Source: Polydactylus sextarius
Lineage: Eukaryota > Chordata > Actinopteri > Polynemidae
Reading direction: 5' to 3'
Assembly: GCA_016801845.1 (NCBI GenBank)
Contig: CM028913.1
Coordinates: 1,958,501-2,022,500 of the forward strand
Length of the DNA: 64,000 nucleotides
Under the pieces are notes generated by a model. That model did not search any database. It was not told where the DNA came from and was given only the letters and a program-made list of their open reading frames with translations. Position numbers and translations under genes: made by a program. Shown here one piece after another: positions 57,736 through 64,000 of the stretch (positions are counted from its first letter, which is position 1; every line of letters begins with the position of its first letter).

Positions 57736-58093
57736 ATGGCTTCATCCACCAGTCGTGATCACATCTCACTAGTTTCAGTGTCTCTTCACTGGCTGTTTGT
57801 ACATTTTACTGTTCAGTTTAAAATCTTTCTCTAGACTTTCATGGCTTTGCATGGTTATAGTACTCTGGTTCCTGTCAGAGCTTCTCAAGCAGAACTGGAA
57901 TCAGAGCCTCAACCCTCTGGATTAACTGAATCATAATAACTTTACCATCAATTTAAATGCAATTGTCCTTGATTTTTAATGTGTTGGTTTATTTATTTGC
58001 TCGTCTGGTATTGATTGTCTCCTTATTAACTTTTATTTTCCTTCTATGTGGAACACATTGTAATAGTTGTTTTGTGCTATTAAAGATAAATGC
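57736..58093 (+). mobile_element. LINE reverse transcriptase C-terminal scrap and 3' end
   Basis: From 57779 the frame reads VSLHWLFVHFTVQFKIFL, a stop, then TFMALHGY. Many fish LINEs have SLHWLPVxxRIxFKILLLTFKALHGLAP at the end of the reverse transcriptase protein. The rest of the frame is degraded. The 3' untranslated part passes through 'cacattgtaatagttgtttt' and 'gtgctattaaagataaatgc' straight into the ATT array, as such elements end in short tandem tails. Clade not determined. Confidence 0.7.
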
Positions 58094-58109
58094 ATTATTA
58101 TTATTATTA

Positions 58110-58177
<68 letters not shown>

Positions 58178-58196
58178 GTAGTAGTAGTAGTAGTAT
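58094..58196. repeat. (ATT)n array passing into (AGT)n
   Basis: About 85 bases of ATT repeats with one shortened unit near 58110, then (TAG)5. It starts at the LINE 3' end and probably grew from the element's tail. The tyrosine-run open frame is an artefact. Confidence 0.95.
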
Positions 58197-60202
58197 TTAT
58201 TAATTATAATACATTATAAAATACTATATGTGGTTATAAACAATAAGAAAATAGAAGACAATAGAAACAATTATCATTATTCTTTACATGCAGATGATTC
58301 AAGCAAACATTAGAAATACTTTTGTTAATTTGTTAATTAAATCTTATAATCTTAATATTGATCCACATGATCAAACAAGTGAACAAATGAATCATCACAT
58401 ATGTCATGTAGAACAAACCTCTCTGAATGAAAAAAATATCAACTGCAGGGAGGAGAGAAAACGAACTGATCTAATGGTTTCTCCTAAATGGAGGCACAGC
58501 AACGCTTTAGGATCTTCAGGAAGCACATTTTTAGGTGGTCAAACAGAAGCAGCACATTTTACAAACTGCACAATATTTGATAAATATTAATGAAAAGGAA
58601 AGATTCTTCCTTGATGATTTTATTTGCTGTTGAAAAATGGTAGCCAGTAGCAACGAGCAGAAGGGAAGGGTTGGAGAGGAAAAAGCAAGAGGGGGCGTGC
58701 AAATGTAGGTGCACTTGAGTCAATAGGGAATGCTACAGTGGAGAGGAGGAAAGGAGAGAGAGATGGAAAGAGAAGCTGAGAGGACAGGGGAGAGGAAAAT
58801 CAATAAAGTCATCAAACATGAATTGCGCGCTGAAATGACTTCTTAAGTCCCATCAGGAAAGCAAGTGGGAGGTGAAATGCAGTGGGGAACCTCAATGCCG
58901 ACTTCTATGTGTCCTTCAACGGCACTGACTCAATCACTGAGCTAACCTCTGCTCCACGCTCACAGAAAAGCAGAGCACACAGCTGGGACGCCTCAAACAC
59001 ATTCATTCCTGTTTATCTTTTGACATCTGCTTAGAACTTATTTGGAGAACTTTAATTTCACCTCATGATACCATTTATCACCAATATTGAATTATTGAGG
59101 TTTACCCTGTTATGATTATGATTCAAAATGCTCATGTAGAATACCTTGGCAGTGGAATGCAGTGGTCTGCATTCTAAAATGTGTGTTAAGGTCAGAGAGA
59201 CAACAGGACAACTGCTTTCATTGTAATGGGTGCAGTAGTAAATAATGTGCAATTATGATGATAATAGCACAGCATATTTATACTGTTTGTCACAAAAGGC
59301 AAATGGATCAGTAACCCTGACAAGTTTTCAGTTCTCAAATCTTCAAATCACACTACAGTAAACGCACAGTAAACTGTTCAGTCTCTTGGCAAATGATAAA
59401 CCTGTAGTCTTATAAATGATGTGTATTGAAACACTGGGGCATGCTCACATGTTTATTGGTAAACTGATGTTGTAAAATTTTAGTCCAGCATTTTAGATTT
59501 AGACTTAGAAGAAGAGATTTAAAGTCTTGGCCCATGGTATGTGGGTTTTGACTGTGTATTTGTCATCCTAGTGTCAGTTTCTTTAAGGGAATGTTTTCTT
59601 GTGTTTCCTGTCCTCCCTGTGTGCTCAGGTACTTAGTGATTGGAGACTAAATGCATACCATCTTCACTACAGACTTATGATTTGCTCCCCACATTTTTAT
59701 TTTTGGGTAAGTAAATACATGTGGTGTTGACAACTGTTCACTGAAAAACCACCAAATCAATCAGAGTTGTTTTTTTTTTATTTTATTTTATTTTTTTTTT
59801 GTGAAGTTCAGAATAAAGACTCCACATTCCTGTGACAGTCAGTGGAACATGAACATGAAAACATGAAAACTCAATGTCATGGCTTCATAGTACATGAAAA
59901 CTGTCATCAGACACAAATGGTGGTACATTGTTTTTCAATTGATTTGGCAAAAGGTAATTTATTAATGCTAACTGATGCCAACTGACTCTCTCGTAGAACA
60001 TGTCAGTGATGTGTTGGACATGTCAGTCAACAGCTCAGTCACAACAGCTTACGTGAATGAAGAATGTAAAAGGAGACTACTGCCAGCTGAAATCATTATT
60101 TATTATTAATTACTAATTTAGTATTTAGAGCTTGATAAAATTTGGGATATTCCCACCTACTCCCATGGGTACTTTACGTCGGCATGGTTGTTAACAACAC
60201 AT
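58197..60202. other. No gene seen
   Basis: Purine-rich patch at 58735-58800. T/A-rich runs at 59768-59800. The 100-codon frame at 58288-58590 has no recognisable domain. Confidence 0.5.
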
Positions 60203-60218
60203 CCACTAGAGGGCAGTG
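60203..60218 (+). promoter_or_regulatory. CTCF consensus match
   Basis: CCACTAGAGGGCAGTG fits all 16 positions of the degenerate CTCF core CCASYAGRKGGCRSYV. CTCF binds such sites to set chromatin boundaries. It may be carried by a dispersed repeat, since some fish repeats contain a CCACTAGAGGGC block; occupancy cannot be judged from sequence. Confidence 0.45.
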
Positions 60219-60805
60219 CTGAGTGCAGAGTTCAGAGTTTCGACATAAGTTTCAAACAATAACTAACATGGCGACGGTGGAGGAGATTACAGCACATTCT
60301 AAGAAGAGAATTAAAAAGAGACAGACGGTGGTGGTTTGTGCGGCCGTTAAATACATTGCAGCATGTGGACAGAGATTTCTGTTGTCTTCTTCTTTGTTCC
60401 TCTCGCTGGTTACACTTCAGTTATACTGCGCAAAACTGCCCTGTTTCCAGTGGTATTACTCCATTTGCTGCGTACTGCTACAGATCACTAAGCTCCCTGG
60501 AAACTGACCAAATTATGGACGTAATGACAGATGAATGGCTCCGTTCATTTCCCTATGAGTATCCTGCGTAGAGCATAAATGGGCCTTAATGGGCCCATAG
60601 GTAGAATTGAGCAGAGAGGGTCAGTTTTCAATGATCATTTGCATGTATGGATTCTAATAAGAATCAGCCTGTTCTGAATAGAGGGGACAGGTAAATATAT
60701 CTAATCTGAGAGGTATTTTCAAAAAACTACTTCAGAGACATGTTCAGTGGAGCTCATAGAGCTATGTTAAGTTGTTGTAAAAAGGGTATAATGTAGGACC
60801 TTTAA
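60219..60805 (+). other. Open frame with good start context, possibly repeat-derived
   Basis: ATG at 60268 in 'aacatggcg' context opens an 80-codon frame to 60507 beginning MATVEEITAHSKKRIKKRQ, then cysteine- and leucine-rich without a recognisable domain. An overlapping frame runs to 60571. The segment ends near 60803 in 'atgtaggacctttaa', a phrase I associate with ends of fish dispersed repeats. I lean to an old repeat rather than a gene. Confidence 0.3.
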
Positions 60806-61898
60806 GTCACAGGTCAAATTTGAAAGATGTGACACTAAAGACGTGGGTAGCTTTCTAAAACATTACAAGGGTGTTTTTGGCTCCAGACAGATATTTAATT
60901 TTCTTTCCTTTCACCAGTGTGAAAGGAAAGTTCCTGTTTTCACTCCTTGATGGAGCTCAGACACATAAGAACATTCTAGGTCTAAAATCACTTTGAGGAT
61001 ATAAGCTTTGGTTTAATCATCATATTTGCACCTGCTTTCAGTGGCTTTTGAAATTGGAATTTACGTGTTTGAACAAGACTAAATATATTTCTTTTTCTCA
61101 TTCCTTGCTTATTGTGCCACATCCTTTTCTTTCTCTCTATCACATTTCAGCCTCTCCATAACTCTTGTTTCGGGTTAGTGTATTGCTTTGAGTGTCTAGA
61201 GGGCTGTGTGTTTGCTTGAGGGCTAAAAAATAATTTCTATTGGAACTGGGTCCATGCCTTTGGGGTTGAGGGGTTGCAATGATGGGCTGGTATATGTTGC
61301 TTCACACAAGTGTTGAATACTGACAGGAATGGGCTGTTCAAGGGTTCACACTCCAAATGAGGTCGCAGCGACTCAGACGTTCAGCTGGCATTCAGACAAC
61401 CCTGCTCTCATTCTTATTCAGCCCTCAGCTTTCAGTACAGGCTGCCATTGTTGACCAGCCTAATAGCTTTCTCACAGAGCCTAGGATACATCTTTGATGA
61501 GTCAATAAAAACATTTTGCGCTGCCAAACAAACCAAGCCAAAATCTCATCAGGGAAATAGTGAATTTCATTGTATCTTTTCTGCATTATGCTGCATATTC
61601 ATCTTTTTTCCCTGCATTATCTGTCGTGGCTTCTGACACACCAGGGTCTGAATGCTATACATAGCAAAGCTCTCACAAGTGTGAAATCTCCATGCCATAG
61701 AGTCATGTGCCCGATGTTCATTGTCTCCCTCACATAAATGTGTTAGAGGGAAGAACAAATACTGATGATTTCGCTTTTTCTCACAGATTTAGCAGAGGTA
61801 GGGGAGTAGTGGAGGAAAGACCACATCCTTCCCAGAGGAAACACCACAATATGAAAAAACTTCATCACCACAGGAGCATTAATACAGTCTGTTATAAG
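60806..61898. other. No gene seen; complex, repeat-poor
   Basis: A 12-bp perfect hairpin lies at 60903-60930 with loop 'cagt'. About 61180-61640 is complex and free of recognised repeats. Short open frames lack domains. Confidence 0.45.
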
Positions 61899-61941
61899 GT
61901 ACACTGATCAGCCACAAGAAGAAGTGAATGACAGTGATCAA
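61899..61941 (+). repeat. Dispersed repeat scrap of 'ACACTGATCAGCCA' type
   Basis: 'gtacactgatcagccacaa' followed by 'gaagtgaatgacagtgatc' matches the two ends of a short block common in fish (GTACACTGATCAGCCACAACATTAAAACCACTGACAG...GAAGTGAATAACACTGA), with the middle deleted. Class unknown. Confidence 0.5.
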
Positions 61942-62201
61942 AGATAGATAGATGTGTGACCAAATATCTGGAAAACTAATTACATTCTCATTTTCATTTG
62001 TACTTGTGTTATTTTAACACGCTAACCTACTACTAGACAATATTATTCTTATTTAAATGGAGGCCAAAGCTACAAATTAAGACCAAAACTCGTTGTGTGT
62101 TGTGTGTTATATCAGTGGCAGAATAAAGGGTCATCTGCTGGGTAGTTGTTCAGTTATCTCTCTGTGGACCACAGTCCTGAACCAACAGACTGATAATCCA
62201 C

Positions 62202-62255
62202 AGGACCATTTACCAGACCATAAATAGGACTATTTATGCTCTGGCAAATGGTCCT
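62202..62255. repeat. 24-bp imperfect hairpin with 6-base loop
   Basis: Arms 62202-62225 (aggaccatttaccagaccat...) and 62232-62255 are reverse complements at 22 of 24 positions with loop 'aggact'. In a minus-strand RNA one mismatch becomes a G-U wobble, leaving a single mismatch. Size and shape are compatible with a small-RNA precursor; it matches none I know. Confidence 0.85.
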
Positions 62256-63782
62256 CTGGCTAGGCTGGTATTTCCTCCAATAGAAAAAGAACTTTAAGCA
62301 GTGCTATTGTTGCTTTTCTGTGTAAATTAGAATAACGGTGAATGAAACACCAAAGGAAATAGAAGTAAGTCTCATTCATAGAGCAGAGGTAAATAAAGGT
62401 CATGTCTTGTCAAAGCTTTGTGGGTGTGTGTGAGAGAATGTGGGAGCGATGTCAGCTTCATTCACTGCCTGTGTCTTTCAGGACAGAGCTGTGCCTCCAA
62501 ACAAAACACAATCTGTCTTTTCTGATTTGGGAGCATTAAATGAACCACTGTGAGATGAAGGAACAGGAAATGAACTAAACAAGTATGTTTTGCTCTTACA
62601 ACCACATGAGTATGTAGATATACAAATAAGTACAAACACAATGAAAACACAAGTCCCATCTGTTGTCATAGTGAGCATCCATGGACCAGCTTTCTCAAAA
62701 AAACAACCACTGTTTTCAAAGTTAACTAGAACATTGTGTGACTGGATGGGAAAGTTGGGTTGGAACCTAGGCTGAATGAGAGACATATAAATATGAATAG
62801 ATTCGATGTTAAGTGAGGGGTGGATCCGTAGGAAGGTATCTATCACACAAATCACACATCACACAAAGATGCCGTGTGATGTAATGTGCCAGAGTTCAAA
62901 GACTAATTAACTAGGAGGTTGGTCTGACATGAAACAAGAGATTCAGTCAATCAAAGAAGAAGAAGGAAGCAGGATAAAGAACACATTTTTTAGCAGGTGA
63001 AAATAATGGGAGAAGGGAAATAAACCACATTAGTCTCAGAGTTTGTCATCTAAACAGATAACTTTGCCAAGATGTAAACAGTAAGTGATGGGGGTGGAGG
63101 TGGTGGGGGTATATATCCAGTTTAAATAGAGCTAGATCATCAAATGCGCATAATGGTCAATAGAGGAAGCTCAGAGGAGCTAAATAGATTTAGCCCAAAC
63201 CCAGCAGAGCAAGCACATTTTCTACTGCTCTCACCAGAAGCAAGTGAGGCTTTTTACAGCTGTCTTTATCAGGGATTTTACGCTCCCAAAATGACCAGCT
63301 CAGCAAAGGACAGAGATGGCAGACAGGGACAAAAGAAAAGTGGGAAGAAAAATAACATTAGAAAAGCTGACTGAGGGATATACAGCGCAATGTGTTTGAC
63401 TGGTGGAACCATACAGAAAAATATGAAGACAAGTGGAAGTAAAGAAACACAGTAGTTCACGTACACATTTAGGATACAGGGGAAGCACTAACATCTTACC
63501 TCACTGAAATTGTATCCAAATGCACCTAAAACAGTATGTTATGGCTTAAAACCACATTCTGTCTGCAGCACACGTGTAAAGGCAAAGTTGTGTTTTTTCC
63601 TGCTCATACGCATGTGGCCTGGTCAGACTCGGCCTGGTCAGTTACATGGAGCTACCACCCTGTGGGATGTTATCACATGAATATATATGTTATGTCATCC
63701 ACCAACCTGCCTCTGAACCACTTTCTCCTTATGCTGCGCCATCAGTGTGTGACTGCATGAGCAAAAAGTGGAGGCATACACT
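62256..63782. other. No gene seen
   Basis: The 125-codon reverse frame 62478-62855 has no recognisable domain. A G-rich patch 'gatgggggtggaggtggtgg' lies at 63088-63107. Confidence 0.45.
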
Positions 63783-64000
63783 GTAATTCAATTCAGCTTT
63801 ATTTGTATGGCGCCAAATCATAAAATACATTTATTCCAACAGTTCCCACAATGAGCAGTGGAGACAGTGGAGAGGAAAAACTCCCTTTAACAAGAAGAAC
63901 CTCCAGCAGACAATAACATAATGAAAATAACAACAACAACAATAATGTAGCAGTAGTCTATGATCTGGATACTGAAGATCAAGTCCAACCCTAATCACTA
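63783..64000 (-). repeat. Family C, antisense copy cut by the window end
   Basis: 'gtaattcaattcagctttat', 'ttgtatggcgccaaatcata', 'gttcccacaatgagcagtgg', 'agacagtggagaggaaaaac', 'tccctttaacaagaagaacc' follow the antisense family C order (TTCAATTTTATTTGTATAGCGCCAAATCA...CAATGAGCA...GTGGCGAGGAAAAACTCCCTTTAA). It continues past 64000. Confidence 0.85.

Noticed and set aside
57957..58178. Frame ending in a long tyrosine run
   Set aside because: Translation of a LINE 3' untranslated region and its ATT array.
62478..62855. Reverse-strand frame of 125 codons
   Set aside because: No recognisable motif; overlapping frames on both strands are equally open.
1..64000. CRISPR array, bacterial operon, tRNA or rRNA genes
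   Set aside because: No regular spacer-repeat array, no tightly packed coding frames with ribosome-binding sites, and no recognisable tRNA B-box or rRNA segment. All evident arrays are microsatellites.

Overview
The window looks like ray-finned (teleost) fish nuclear DNA. It is AT-rich, full of dinucleotide microsatellites and short hairpins, and carries a mixed set of decayed transposable elements typical of teleosts: L2-like, L1-like and restriction-like-endonuclease (RLE) non-LTR retrotransposons, a Penelope-like element, hAT and Tc1 remnants, and several short dispersed repeat families. I find no host protein-coding gene that I can defend. The longest open frames (about 120-130 codons) are no longer than chance allows in 64 kb of AT-rich DNA, and none has a domain I recognise except pieces of transposon proteins. 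The window is best read as a gene desert or part of a very large intron.

Layout. 1-9 kb: unremarkable DNA with a copy of dispersed family A, a hAT remnant with a decayed BED finger (about 6.27-6.65 kb), a 29-bp hairpin (8.16 kb) and a TA tract. 9-16 kb: a doubly deleted L2-like retrotransposon (9.05-9.68 kb), microsatellites, family B (12.5 kb), a perfect 24-bp hairpin (13.97 kb), an antisense Penelope-like endonuclease relic (14.9-15.7 kb) and an antisense family A copy. 20.5-22.3 kb: a 5'-truncated antisense L1 with a perfect 21-bp target-site duplication, sitting inside a rearranged L2-like relic. 27.5-29.2 kb: a family C copy and an antisense RLE retrotransposon C-terminus. 32.6 kb: three exact AP-1 motifs on helical-turn spacing. 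37.3-37.7 kb: a second RLE fragment bounded on both sides by TA repeats. 41.7-42.0 kb: AC repeat plus family D. 43.5-44.7 kb: a 1.2-kb long-inverted-repeat element flanked by TTAA, with a LINE tail inside it. 48-52 kb: family C, a complex microsatellite and an A-B-A-B duplication with CATC repeats. 54.6-58.2 kb: a Tc1 transposase scrap, family A, and a LINE 3' end running into a long ATT repeat. 60.2 kb: a full CTCF consensus match. 63.8-64 kb: a family C copy cut by the window end.

The genes do not form an operon or pathway; what is readable is a history of insertion, truncation and nesting. I found no previously undescribed functional system. The best leads are the TTAA long-inverted-repeat element, the TA-bounded RLE fragment, the L1-into-L2 nesting, the AP-1 triplet, the CTCF site and three strong hairpins. 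Family names A-D are labels for this annotation only; they rest on remembered teleost repeat consensus, not on a database search.
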